The notes under the pieces are model-generated. The model was not told where the DNA came from and ran no database searches. It was given only the letters and a program-made list of their open reading frames with translations. From NCBI RefSeq assembly GCF_947258525.1, contig NZ_CAMYIP010000045.1:1-62989 (forward strand): DNA of 62,989 nt, read 5' to 3'. Made by a program: the position numbers and the translations under genes. This DNA is from an uncultured Eudoraea sp. Its GTDB lineage: Bacteria; Bacteroidota; Bacteroidia; Flavobacteriales; Flavobacteriaceae. Positions 27,075 to 35,293 of this stretch are shown here, in pieces (position 1 is the stretch's first letter; every line of letters starts with the position of its first letter).

Positions 27075-27142
27075 GGACGTACAAAGGAGCGTACGGGAAT
27101 AGAATTCCGGGTTGGTAAAGTTATGTTTGTGCATTTTTCCAT
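27065..27142 (-). CDS. Arginine-codon-rich leader peptide of the arg operon
   Basis: A 25-codon open frame, ATG at 27142 to TAA at 27065-27067, beginning M-E-K-C-T-N and ending V-R-S-F-V-R-P-R-P. Four of 25 codons are arginine (CGG, CGC, CGT, CGC at positions 12, 18, 22, 24), three in the last eight codons, just before a set of mutually exclusive hairpins. A TAcaTTTG promoter-like box ends only seven bases upstream, so the message would be almost leaderless. The first operon gene starts 85 bases downstream. Inference: ribosome stalling at these codons when charged tRNA-Arg is scarce would let the operon be expressed. No protein function is expected. Confidence 0.65.
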   Translation of the reverse strand: MEKCTNITLPTRNSIPVRSFVRPRP

Positions 27143-27149
27143 TGCAGAT

Positions 27150-27157
27150 CAAATGTA
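27150..27157 (-). promoter_or_regulatory. -7-like promoter element of the arginine operon
   Basis: On the minus strand TACATTTG fits TAnnTTTG exactly, seven bases before the leader-peptide ATG. No clear -33 TTG is seen at 19-21 bases. Confidence 0.45.
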
Positions 27158-27188
27158 CAAATTAAATTGAACTATTATAATTTGTCTT

Positions 27189-28550
27189 CTAATTTTTATG
27201 AATTCGCAACTTTTGACCTTTCAGTTTATAAATTTCGTAAGCCATAAACCCAAAAACTATTAAATATTCAATTAATAAAAATCCAAGATTCTCTTTAAAT
27301 TCAGGATTTTCGTAAGCGGAATAACTTAAAATGATCGCCAATGTCCAGGCGAGAGGGAATCGATATTCTGTAAAAACAGTCAGCCCTGCTAAAAAAATTA
27401 TATACCATGGGTGCACTGTTGAAGATAGAAAATAATAAAGCGCAAGCACCCATAACATGGAACTTATGAGCACAGACAACTTTTTGTTATCCCTAAAAAA
27501 AGTCAATAATAAAACAAAACCAATCATTATATAAGGGACCAATTTCCCATAGGTTTTTATTAACTCCCAGGGTTTTGCATCAAATTTTACAGCGATCTGT
27601 TTTATGATATTGTATAGGCTTGCATTGAATTCAAAATTAGAAAACCACAAGCCAACAGTATTGGCATAATTGTTAAAGAATTCGATTGAATAAAATGGCA
27701 GAAGACATAATAAAATTGTTATACCGAGTGCTACATAAAACCTTATACTTTTCATAAACCCAAAGTAGGTAACAAATAGAGGAAGGAACATTAAGGGTAC
27801 GAGTTTAACCGAAATGGAACATGCGAATGCAATGGCAGCAAACAACCATTTATTTGCCGAAAGGAAACAAAGGCCCCAAATAAAGAAAAAGAGCATAACT
27901 CCTTCAAAGTGCAGATTGCCCGTTAGTTCTATAATAATCAGAGGATTTAAAAAGTACCAAAAAATAAGATGTGGTGATCTGTTTAAGTAGCGTAGTAATT
28001 TCTTTCCAAAATAGTAGATCCCAATATCTGCCAGTATAATTATAGATCTCATGACAATTAAGGATCCCATTATGCTCTTACCTCCCAAAAAGGCAGAAAT
28101 GGCAAACAGCAATTGATTTAATGGAGGATAATTGCTAAAATGCCTGGCGCTTAATGAGCCCATGCCATTGTGCAGTTCCTTTGCATTAGCCAGAAGTATC
28201 TCGCCGTTTGCCATAATAGCATCAGGTGTCTGTAAATATGGATTTATACCAGATAGTACTAATTCACCATCCCATATAAACCTATAGAAATCCTGGGATA
28301 GGTTTGGTTCTACCATTAGAAAAATCAAACGAAAAAGAATTCCGGAAACCAGCAGAAAATTAAAATTCCACTTTTCAAATTGAATCAGTTTATAGCAGAG
28401 AAAAAAAAGAGCAAAAAAAAGGCTTATAAGCTTAATAAAATCTGTTCTTACAAGGTCGTATGCGAAGCTGGTATAGAACAATAGACTTGCTAATACCAAT
28501 AGAATTGACAACTTATGAAGATTCCAATATGAAGAAATCCTTGAAGCCAT
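27189..28550 (-). CDS. GT-C-fold membrane glycosyltransferase (GT87/DUF2029-like mannosyltransferase)
   Basis: A 453-residue protein with about ten or more membrane helices. The segment D-F-Y-R-F-I-W-D-G-E-L-V-L-S-G-I-N-P-Y near residue 84 is the first extracytoplasmic loop typical of polyprenol-phosphate-sugar-dependent GT-C enzymes, with an acidic catalytic residue. The later H-P-W-Y-I-I-F-L block is also typical. It probably transfers a sugar from a lipid-phosphate donor on the outer face of the inner membrane. The two GT2 genes directly upstream could supply that donor, so the three probably work together. Acceptor unknown. Confidence 0.75.
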   Translation of the reverse strand: MASRISSYWNLHKLSILLVLASLLFYTSFAYDLVRTDFIKLISLFFALFFLCYKLIQFEKWNFNFLLVSGILFRLIFLMVEPNLSQDFYRFIWDGELVLSGINPYLQTPDAIMANGEILLANAKELHNGMGSLSARHFSNYPPLNQLLFAISAFLGGKSIMGSLIVMRSIIILADIGIYYFGKKLLRYLNRSPHLIFWYFLNPLIIIELTGNLHFEGVMLFFFIWGLCFLSANKWLFAAIAFACSISVKLVPLMFLPLFVTYFGFMKSIRFYVALGITILLCLLPFYSIEFFNNYANTVGLWFSNFEFNASLYNIIKQIAVKFDAKPWELIKTYGKLVPYIMIGFVLLLTFFRDNKKLSVLISSMLWVLALYYFLSSTVHPWYIIFLAGLTVFTEYRFPLAWTLAIILSYSAYENPEFKENLGFLLIEYLIVFGFMAYEIYKLKGQKLRIHKN

Positions 28551-28632
28551 TGGTCTTTATAGTTTGGTCTTTACAAAGTACACAAAAAAAGACAATTCTC
28601 AAGTACTAAAACTTATACAAAAGGCACGGTAT

Positions 28633-28651
28633 AAAAATCTCTTAGATTTTT
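28633..28651. terminator. AT-rich hairpin between glycosyltransferase genes
   Basis: Perfect 8-base inverted repeat AAAAATCT / AGATTTTT with a 3-base loop, 35 bases past the stop of the upstream GT2 gene. The stem ends in T on both strands. It could end or attenuate transcription between the two genes. Confidence 0.35.
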
Positions 28652-28685
28652 TTAAATCCAGGGATTTGGCTAAAATAATGAAGTC

Positions 28686-30170
28686 TTATGCTTTGGCTGT
28701 CAGCGATTTAAAAGCGACAAAACCGAATCCAAGGAATAACATAAAATGAAATGGGAATAAACCAAAATCATTTAGTGGAATAGCACTGTACATTCCAAAA
28801 AGGAAATAGATCATAAGGCCAAATTCAATTACCATATTTGGAGATATCTTTTTAGCCAGATATTTATTACCCTTCCAGCTGTCTGTAAGGTTATTGATAT
28901 TGAATTTTGGCGTACGAACAAATTCACTTCTTTTTCCCATATGACCTTCAAGAACGGCAACGGAATTGTGTAAAGAGAAGCCAAGGGCTACCGAGAAAAA
29001 TGTAAAGAATAGTCTTATATAATCCACAAAATTGTCAAAACTACTCCCCTGAATACTTTTATAAGTGAACCAATAGCAAATAAATAGTATGACGGTACTT
29101 AAAATGAAAAAGCTTGTCACCTCAAATATCCAACCTAAATGGCCATAGCTATTTTTTATGTAGAGCATAGGAATACTCAACATAGCTACTATAAAAACAC
29201 AAAGGAACATGGAGCTGTTTAAAAGGTGCATTACTCCGTGAAATTTGGTTTTGAATGAAATATTTTTAGCTGTAATTACACTCCAAACTGTTTTTCTAAA
29301 GTTTTCAGCACCACCTTTATTCCATCTGAATTGCTGAGACCTGGCGGCACTAATTACTACCGGAAGTTCCGCTGGTGTTTCAACATCCTCAAGATATTTA
29401 AATTTCCAATTCTTTAGCTGAGCTCTGTAACTAAGGTCCAGGTCTTCGGTTAAAGTATCACCCTCCCAGTTGCCTGCATCAAGAATACATTCTTTTCTCC
29501 AGATGCCTGCAGTACCATTGAAGTTTATAAAGTGGCCTTTGGCATTTCGTCCAACCTGTTCAAGAGTAAAGTGAGCATCAAGTGCAAAAGCCTGAATTTT
29601 TGTGAGTGTGGAATAGTTCCGATTAATATGTCCCCATCTTGTTTGAACAACACCTATTTCCTCATCTTTAAAATAAATAACAGTTTTCTTCAACCAATCG
29701 CTATCCGGAAGGAAGTCAGCATCAAAAATAGCGATAAAATCACCTTTCGCTATTTGTAGTCCTTCCTTTAGGGCTCCAGCTTTATAGCCTGTTCTGTTTT
29801 CTCTGCGGATGTGCTGAATATCTAATCCTTTTTCCTGCAAGGCTTTTATTCTTGCAGCTGTTTCTTCAACGGAATCGTCTGTGGAATCGTCCAGTACCTG
29901 AATTTCCAGTTTGCTTTTCGGGTATTCTATTTTTGAGATATTAGCCAGTAATCGCTCTACCACGTATTCTTCATTATAGATAGGCAGCTGAATGGTTACA
30001 AGCGGAATCTCTTTTGGGTCCAGCAAATTATATTTTGGGGCAACCTCATTTATCTTTTTGTTGCCTAAATAATTAACCAGAAGGTTTAATTGTGCCAGAC
30101 TGTAAAAAAAGATCAGTACGAGAGCCGTGCTGTAAATACCAATAATGATGTAAGCAATTGTTAGTCCCAT
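28686..30170 (-). CDS. CESA-like GT2 processive glycosyltransferase, membrane-bound
   Basis: A 494-residue protein with one N-terminal membrane helix, a cytoplasmic GT2 domain and about four C-terminal helices. Motifs in order: L-P-I-Y-N-E near residue 59; D-D-S-T-D-D; the metal-binding D-A-D near residue 147; the catalytic T-E-D-L-D; and Q-Q-F-R-W-N-K-G, the QxxRW motif of cellulose-synthase-like enzymes. It builds or extends a beta-linked glycan or transfers single sugars to a lipid. Product unknown. Its start is one base from the stop of the next GT2 gene, so they are one transcript. Confidence 0.88.
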   Translation of the reverse strand: MGLTIAYIIIGIYSTALVLIFFYSLAQLNLLVNYLGNKKINEVAPKYNLLDPKEIPLVTIQLPIYNEEYVVERLLANISKIEYPKSKLEIQVLDDSTDDSVEETAARIKALQEKGLDIQHIRRENRTGYKAGALKEGLQIAKGDFIAIFDADFLPDSDWLKKTVIYFKDEEIGVVQTRWGHINRNYSTLTKIQAFALDAHFTLEQVGRNAKGHFINFNGTAGIWRKECILDAGNWEGDTLTEDLDLSYRAQLKNWKFKYLEDVETPAELPVVISAARSQQFRWNKGGAENFRKTVWSVITAKNISFKTKFHGVMHLLNSSMFLCVFIVAMLSIPMLYIKNSYGHLGWIFEVTSFFILSTVILFICYWFTYKSIQGSSFDNFVDYIRLFFTFFSVALGFSLHNSVAVLEGHMGKRSEFVRTPKFNINNLTDSWKGNKYLAKKISPNMVIEFGLMIYFLFGMYSAIPLNDFGLFPFHFMLFLGFGFVAFKSLTAKA

Positions 30171-30171
30171 A

Positions 30172-30873
30172 TTATCTTAAACTATATTTAAAAATCCAAC
30201 CCAATATTTTTAATCCTGCAAAGATACTACCTTTTACTGTACCTGACACTTTGGAGACACCAATTCTTTTCTTGTAACGCACTGGTATTTCGATATATGT
30301 CATTTTGTTTTTGAGTGCTTTTAGCTGCATTTCAATGGTCCACCCGTAGGTTTTATCTTCCATTTGCATCGCCATAAGCTTCTCATATTTTATAGCTCTA
30401 AAAGGCCCTAAATCTGTAAATGTTGACCCAAAAAATATCTTCATTAAAAATGTGGCCAGTTTATTACCAAAAATTTGATGGGGGGTCATAGAGCCTTCTT
30501 CTCTTAAAGCTTTTGTTCTAGCACCAATCACCAAATCCACATTATCATCCAGTATAGGTTTTACAATTTTATTTAACTCTTCAGGGTAATCTGAATAGTC
30601 TCCGTCGATAAATACGATGATATCGGGCTTTCTGGACTTCTTTGCTATGTAATCCATACCACAAAGGCATGCATAGCCATAGCCTTTTCTTGTTTCATTT
30701 AATACCGTAGCCCCCGCTCTGTTTGCATTTATAGCCGTATCATCGGTTGAATTATTGTTTACAACAATTATTTCAGAAACCGTAGACGGAATTTCCTGAA
30801 TTACCTTGGCAATAGAATTTGCTTCATTATATGCCGGAATAATAACGTTGATGTCCGTCATATTATGTTCCAT
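30172..30873 (-). CDS. GT2 polyprenol-phosphate sugar transferase (DPM1-like)
   Basis: A 233-residue GT2 protein without fused membrane domain. It shows V-I-I-P-A-Y-N-E-A-N, then V-N-N-N-S-T-D-D-T, the R-K-G-Y-G-Y-A block and a metal-binding D-G-D near residue 90, all as in dolichol-phosphate mannose/glucose synthases. It is predicted to make a polyprenyl-phosphate sugar for the GT-C enzyme two genes downstream. The start may be Met1 (30873) or Met5 (30861). It is the first gene of the three-gene glycosyltransferase unit. Confidence 0.85.
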   Translation of the reverse strand: MEHNMTDINVIIPAYNEANSIAKVIQEIPSTVSEIIVVNNNSTDDTAINANRAGATVLNETRKGYGYACLCGMDYIAKKSRKPDIIVFIDGDYSDYPEELNKIVKPILDDNVDLVIGARTKALREEGSMTPHQIFGNKLATFLMKIFFGSTFTDLGPFRAIKYEKLMAMQMEDKTYGWTIEMQLKALKNKMTYIEIPVRYKKRIGVSKVSGTVKGSIFAGLKILGWIFKYSLR

Positions 30874-30953
30874 AATGACATGTTGATCTCCACTTGGCTT
30901 ATTTTTTTGGATATTTCCTGATGAGTCCTATACTTTTTTCCGCCTTTGCGGTG

Positions 30954-30961
30954 CAAAAATA
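30954..30961 (-). promoter_or_regulatory. -7-like promoter element of the glycosyltransferase unit
   Basis: On the minus strand TATTTTTG fits TAnnTTTG, about 80 bases before the GT2 start. No clear -33 partner. The rest of the 227-base gap (30874-31100) holds no recognisable gene. Confidence 0.35.
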
Positions 30962-31100
30962 TCATTATTTATTTCACCGATGACACTTGTATTATTTCTT
31001 TTTAGTCGGATGCTTTTATGCAGAACCTAAGGGTCCCGGTAAATACCACAACTAGAAAAATGGAATTTAAAGACAATAGAGAAGCAACTGAAATAATTTA

Positions 31101-32687
31101 TTATTTGTTTTGGTTGACCAGGTTCATTAAATCTACATCATTTCCTAAAAGGACCTCATTACTATCGATACGTCCTTTTAAGGGGCCATTCTCAAGTTTC
31201 AAAACACCTCTGGGGCAGACTGCAGAACATATACCACATCCAACACAGCTGGAACGTACTATGTTTTCACCTTTCTGGGCATAAGCCCGCACATCAATAC
31301 CCATTTCACAATACGTAGAACAATTGCCACAAGAAATACACTGACCTCCGTTTGTAGTTATTCTAAACTTCGAAAATAAACGTTGTTGAAAACCCAAAAT
31401 TGCGGCCATAGGACAACCAAAACGACACCAGACCCGATTCCCGAAAATGGGATAGAAGCCTGTGCCTATAACACCGGAGAATATACTGCCAATAAGAAAG
31501 CCGTACGATTTCCTTAAGGTTTCGGATTTAAACAGGAATACATTGCCCTCTCCGCTAATTAAATGAAAACCAATCAGGGCCATAATAATTACGAAATATC
31601 CAATAGCACCATATCGGGCATCTTTTTGAAATTGCTCTCTTTTAAATATCATAGCAAAAACAAAAATCACCGTTAATAAAAGGGCTACTCCAATAAGAAA
31701 AGTACTTTTAGTCAACCAATACTTGCTTGTGTCATTACCCAGATAGGAATAAATTACGGCTGTAGTCATTAGGGTAACAAAAACCACAACACTATGAACC
31801 ACCCAACGTTCTACTTTCCAGGCGGATAAGCTTTTGTCGCTTAGCTGTCTAAAGGCATCACCTGCAGTTTCTGCCAATCCTCCACAACCACAAACCCATG
31901 AACAGTACCAGCGTTTTCCATATTTATACGTCAGAATAGGGGAGATCACAAAAACAGACAGTATGCCGAAAAATAGCATTGCCATGCCCACATCACCTGA
32001 ATCTATAAATGCATTTATACGGTATCTTTCAAAATTGTAGTAGTTCAAAGGCCAGATATTTTTCAGGTCATAATAGGGGAGCTTTCCATTTAATCTGGCC
32101 ATTATTTCGGGAATCATAAATGCAAATGCCAGCTGAAAAAACATAACACTTATGGTGCGAAAGATCTCGTATCTGTTATGTCTGTATTTTGAAATAAATT
32201 TAATGCCGAAAGCCAGAATAGCAACAGTATATAGAGTTCCGTAGACAAACCATTGGCTGGCGGGATTTCCGCTCAATAATCTGCTTAAAGGATCAAATAA
32301 TGCAATGATACCGGTATTTGCACCATTCTTCACTAGTCCCAGGAATTCGGGGAAGAAATATAGGACGATGTAGAATCCGGTAATTATTATTCCGGTTATC
32401 CAGGCCCATAATCCTTTAGAGGATATTGATTTAAACCAAACTCCATCATTTTTTATGCCCTTAAGTTTTTGAGAATATGCCTCTTTTGTAAACCAGAATA
32501 CCCCAATAAACATTGCCATGATGGAAATGATGAGCCACATTCCTTTATTTGGAAAACTTGAATTAAAACCGGCGAGGAGAATTATAAAAAGGCCCGATAA
32601 TCCCAGGATTACAGCTATTTTTTGAAATCGGCTTAAAGCCACCGGAGGTTGTCCTGCCAGTTCCATACTTTTATCTAGAGTGCTCAT
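31101..32687 (-). CDS. Membrane polyferredoxin, NapH/NosR-C-terminal-like 4Fe-4S protein
   Basis: A 528-residue protein with about nine or ten membrane helices. Its cytoplasmic Cys motifs include C-S-W-V-C-G-C-G-G and R-F-G-C-P-M in the membrane part. Two full 4Fe-4S ferredoxin motifs at the C-terminus (C-I-S-C-G-N-C-S-T-Y-C and C-V-G-C-G-I-C-S-A-V-C-P) follow. Such proteins pass electrons between the quinone pool and a soluble or periplasmic partner. The FAD/NAD oxidoreductase gene 53 bases upstream on the same strand is a likely electron donor. No terminal reductase is in the window, so its pathway is unknown. Confidence 0.85.
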   Translation of the reverse strand: MSTLDKSMELAGQPPVALSRFQKIAVILGLSGLFIILLAGFNSSFPNKGMWLIISIMAMFIGVFWFTKEAYSQKLKGIKNDGVWFKSISSKGLWAWITGIIITGFYIVLYFFPEFLGLVKNGANTGIIALFDPLSRLLSGNPASQWFVYGTLYTVAILAFGIKFISKYRHNRYEIFRTISVMFFQLAFAFMIPEIMARLNGKLPYYDLKNIWPLNYYNFERYRINAFIDSGDVGMAMLFFGILSVFVISPILTYKYGKRWYCSWVCGCGGLAETAGDAFRQLSDKSLSAWKVERWVVHSVVVFVTLMTTAVIYSYLGNDTSKYWLTKSTFLIGVALLLTVIFVFAMIFKREQFQKDARYGAIGYFVIIMALIGFHLISGEGNVFLFKSETLRKSYGFLIGSIFSGVIGTGFYPIFGNRVWCRFGCPMAAILGFQQRLFSKFRITTNGGQCISCGNCSTYCEMGIDVRAYAQKGENIVRSSCVGCGICSAVCPRGVLKLENGPLKGRIDSNEVLLGNDVDLMNLVNQNK

Positions 32688-32740
32688 ACCTTATATAAGT
32701 ATTAGTAAGATTTTGCAGATTACATTTTACAGTTATCAAC

Positions 32741-34087
32741 TCATCCGATTGCAAAAATTCGTTTCCAGTTTTTCTTTTCCGGTTTAAGGTCAGTACCATA
32801 TTCCAAATTGAATTTAGCCGCAATTTCATTTTCATATACAGCGTAGAATTCAGGATCAAAATTGGCATCCTTAAGATATTTTATCACATGCATAACATCT
32901 CGTTCTTCATTCAGCCACCTATCGAAGATCTCATGACGCATGCGAATTCCAAAAGTATTTATGCCCAGAAATTGCCTGGTTTCCTTATCAAAAGCAATCG
33001 TCAGGCATATTTTTTCAGCAGGATGTCTCCAATGAAAATGTTGTTCATACGCTTTCTTGCCTTTGGTGCTAAAGACCCAACCATAAGTCTGGTATTCTAT
33101 ATCAAAAAATTTAGCCGAATTAAACCAGTGTCCTGGTTTGTATTCGGTCCTGTTCCCACAAATAGTCTGTGCCACCGTTTCTCCCATCATTCGACCCGTA
33201 TACCAGACAGCTTCTATAGGGCGTCGATTTCCAATGGGCTCATGTTGTTCTGCACAATCTCCAATGGCATAAATATCCTTGATGTTAGTTTCAAGAAATC
33301 GGTTTACCTTGATGCCCCTTCCCAATTCAATTCCGGAGTCATTTAAAAAGGAGACATTAGGCGAAACACCGGGCGTTAATCCTACTACTTGACATTCAAT
33401 GATTTCTTCTTTATCCGTAATAACAGACTTTACCCTGCCATTTTTATCAGCCACGATTTCCTTTAAATTGGTCTCCAGACGCAGGTCTATGTGATGTTCC
33501 AGAATGTGTTCATTTATCATCTCCGATTCTCCGTCAGGAAGTATAACATTCCAAAAACTTTCTTCACGCACCAGAAAAGTTACAGGGATATCCCTGCTTC
33601 TCAGCATTTCGGCTAATTCAATTCCAATTAATCCACCTCCAACAATAACAGCACGCTTGCATACTTCCTTATTGGGGGCATTGATTTCTAACAGATCCAG
33701 ATCTTGCTTGGAATACAAACCCTGTACACCATGGAGATCTTGCCCTGGCCATCCAAATTTATTAGGTTTCGATCCGGTAGCCAGAATTAACTTGTCGTAT
33801 TTTAATACCCTGGCGTCCTCAATCTGTAGCTCTTTGTTCTCATGATCTACCTTGCTGACGTAAGCTCGTATGAGTTCAATTCTATTTTTTTCCCAGAACC
33901 AGTCTTCATATGGCTTAATATGTTCAAACTTCATATGACCCATATATACATACATCAATGCAGTTCTGGAAAAGAAATGATCTGTTTCAGCCGAAATTAT
34001 TATAATTCTCTTGTTTGAGTTCTTGCGGATATGTCTGGCGGCAGTTACACCTGCAACTCCATTCCCAATAATTACAATATTTTCCAT
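32741..34087 (-). CDS. Pyridine-nucleotide-disulfide-type FAD/NAD(P) oxidoreductase
   Basis: A 448-residue flavoprotein with an FAD-binding Rossmann motif (I-G-N-G-V-A-G-V, residues 7-14). The L-I-L-A-T-G-S-K-P block lies near residue 106, the NAD-binding V-G-G-G-L-I-G-I-E-L-A-E near residue 150 and the second FAD contact Y-A-I-G-D-C-A-E near residue 285. No redox-active Cys pair is seen, so it resembles rubredoxin reductase or nitrite-reductase-type domains rather than disulfide reductases. A C-terminal extension of about 70 residues is of unknown role. Gene order with the membrane polyferredoxin suggests an electron-transfer pair. Confidence 0.85.
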   Translation of the reverse strand: MENIVIIGNGVAGVTAARHIRKNSNKRIIIISAETDHFFSRTALMYVYMGHMKFEHIKPYEDWFWEKNRIELIRAYVSKVDHENKELQIEDARVLKYDKLILATGSKPNKFGWPGQDLHGVQGLYSKQDLDLLEINAPNKEVCKRAVIVGGGLIGIELAEMLRSRDIPVTFLVREESFWNVILPDGESEMINEHILEHHIDLRLETNLKEIVADKNGRVKSVITDKEEIIECQVVGLTPGVSPNVSFLNDSGIELGRGIKVNRFLETNIKDIYAIGDCAEQHEPIGNRRPIEAVWYTGRMMGETVAQTICGNRTEYKPGHWFNSAKFFDIEYQTYGWVFSTKGKKAYEQHFHWRHPAEKICLTIAFDKETRQFLGINTFGIRMRHEIFDRWLNEERDVMHVIKYLKDANFDPEFYAVYENEIAAKFNLEYGTDLKPEKKNWKRIFAIG

Positions 34088-34173
34088 GTTGCTGAGAGGT
34101 TGATAGCTATTATGTCGAATATAAAGAAAATTACTTAACGGCTACTTTAAAATTACATCAAGATTTATTACCT

Positions 34174-34181
34174 TATTTTTG
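34174..34181 (+). promoter_or_regulatory. -7-like promoter element for the GH113-like gene
   Basis: TATTTTTG fits TAnnTTTG and ends 22 bases before the ATG at 34204, in a 116-base divergent intergenic region. On the other strand TATATTCG, one mismatch from consensus, lies about 40 bases before the oxidoreductase start. Confidence 0.35.
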
Positions 34182-34203
34182 CATATGTCCTTATAAATTA
34201 ACT

Positions 34204-35208
34204 ATGAAGAGATACGGGTTTTTACTATTGTTCCTTCTCCAATTGTCTTGTACCAGCCAATCAGCGGTTAATAAGATCAATGGAATAAGTTTTGTTGCTT
34301 CCAGGGATAAAGCCGTGCAGGAGCATGTAGATGCTTTTCTGAAGATTCATGCGGATCATGCAGCCGTAATGCCTTTCGGTTTTATAAGGGATATTAAAAG
34401 CCCTGAAATAATTTTTGATACGGATCGTCAATGGTATGGAGAAACCCAGGGCGGTGCCAGGCAATATATTCAACTCTTAAGGGCGAACAAAGTTAAGGTG
34501 ATGCTTAAGCCGCAAATCTGGATATGGCGTGGCGAATTCACAGGGGGCTTAAAGATGGAAACAGAGGAAGACTGGAAGATTCTGGAGGCATCCTATGATA
34601 AATTTATGCTTACCTATGCAAGGTTAGCCCAGGAAACTAAAGCAGAAATTCTTTGTATTGGTACAGAATTGGAGCAATTTGTCAGCAACAGGCCTCAGTA
34701 TTGGGAAAATTTAATTTTAAAAATTCGAAAGGTGTATAAAGGAAAACTTACCTATGCTTCCAACTGGGATGAATATAAGCGAACACCTTTTTGGGAATCT
34801 CTGGACTATATTGGAATAGATGCCTATTTTCCGTTATCTGATGCCAAAACCCCAAGTGTAGAGCAATTAAAAGAAGGATGGAAACCATGGAAGGAAAAAA
34901 TTGCGGCACTTGCTAAAGAAACTTCCCGCCCTGTACTTTTTACCGAATTTGGATATAGAAGTATGGATTATACAGCCAAAAAACCCTGGCTGGTTGATCG
35001 CAATGACGAAGGCGTGAACCTGGTAGCTCAGGTAAACGCCAAAAAAGCCATTTTTGAAGAATTTTGGGATGAAGAATGGTTTGCAGGTGGTTTTGTATGG
35101 AAGTGGTTTCTTAATCACGAAAAAGCCGGTGGTGGTATGGATAACAGATTTACACCTCAGAATAAACCAGCAGAAGATATCATTAAATTATTCTATCAAA
35201 CCAATTAA
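34204..35208 (+). CDS. GH113-like TIM-barrel glycosidase lipoprotein
   Basis: A 334-residue protein with a lipoprotein signal (lipobox Q-L-S-C, Cys16) and a single catalytic barrel. Two conserved Glu motifs typical of clan GH-A are visible: C-I-G-T-E-L-E-Q-F around residue 160 (acid/base) and L-F-T-E-F-G-Y-R-S around residue 250 (nucleophile). Overall pattern and length fit the GH113 beta-mannanase group. The enzyme probably sits on a periplasmic or outer membrane face and cuts beta-linked mannan or related glycan. Substrate not provable from sequence. Confidence 0.8.
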   Translation: MKRYGFLLLFLLQLSCTSQSAVNKINGISFVASRDKAVQEHVDAFLKIHADHAAVMPFGFIRDIKSPEIIFDTDRQWYGETQGGARQYIQLLRANKVKVMLKPQIWIWRGEFTGGLKMETEEDWKILEASYDKFMLTYARLAQETKAEILCIGTELEQFVSNRPQYWENLILKIRKVYKGKLTYASNWDEYKRTPFWESLDYIGIDAYFPLSDAKTPSVEQLKEGWKPWKEKIAALAKETSRPVLFTEFGYRSMDYTAKKPWLVDRNDEGVNLVAQVNAKKAIFEEFWDEEWFAGGFVWKWFLNHEKAGGGMDNRFTPQNKPAEDIIKLFYQTN

Positions 35209-35268
35209 CCAGTATATTTTTATCAATTTTTCCTGTCCGGATGTATTTGCAATTTGGCAACATTTTTG

Positions 35269-35292
35269 ATAATCTTTGTAAAAAAAGATTAT
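35269..35292. promoter_or_regulatory. Hairpin immediately upstream of the amidase start
   Basis: Perfect 9-base inverted repeat ATAATCTTT / AAAGATTAT with a 6-base loop, ending one base before the GTG start at 35294. It could block or shape ribosome entry, or be a regulator site. Confidence 0.4.
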
Positions 35293-35293
35293 T

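Noticed and set aside
26829-27170. Plus-strand open frame of 113 codons across the arg leader region
   Set aside because: It runs antisense through the start of the GNAT gene and the leader; no domain, and the minus-strand leader frame explains the same bases better.
28564-28749. Plus-strand 61-codon frame between glycosyltransferase genes
   Set aside because: No family resemblance, overlaps the end of the GT2 gene on the other strand, and contains the AT hairpin.
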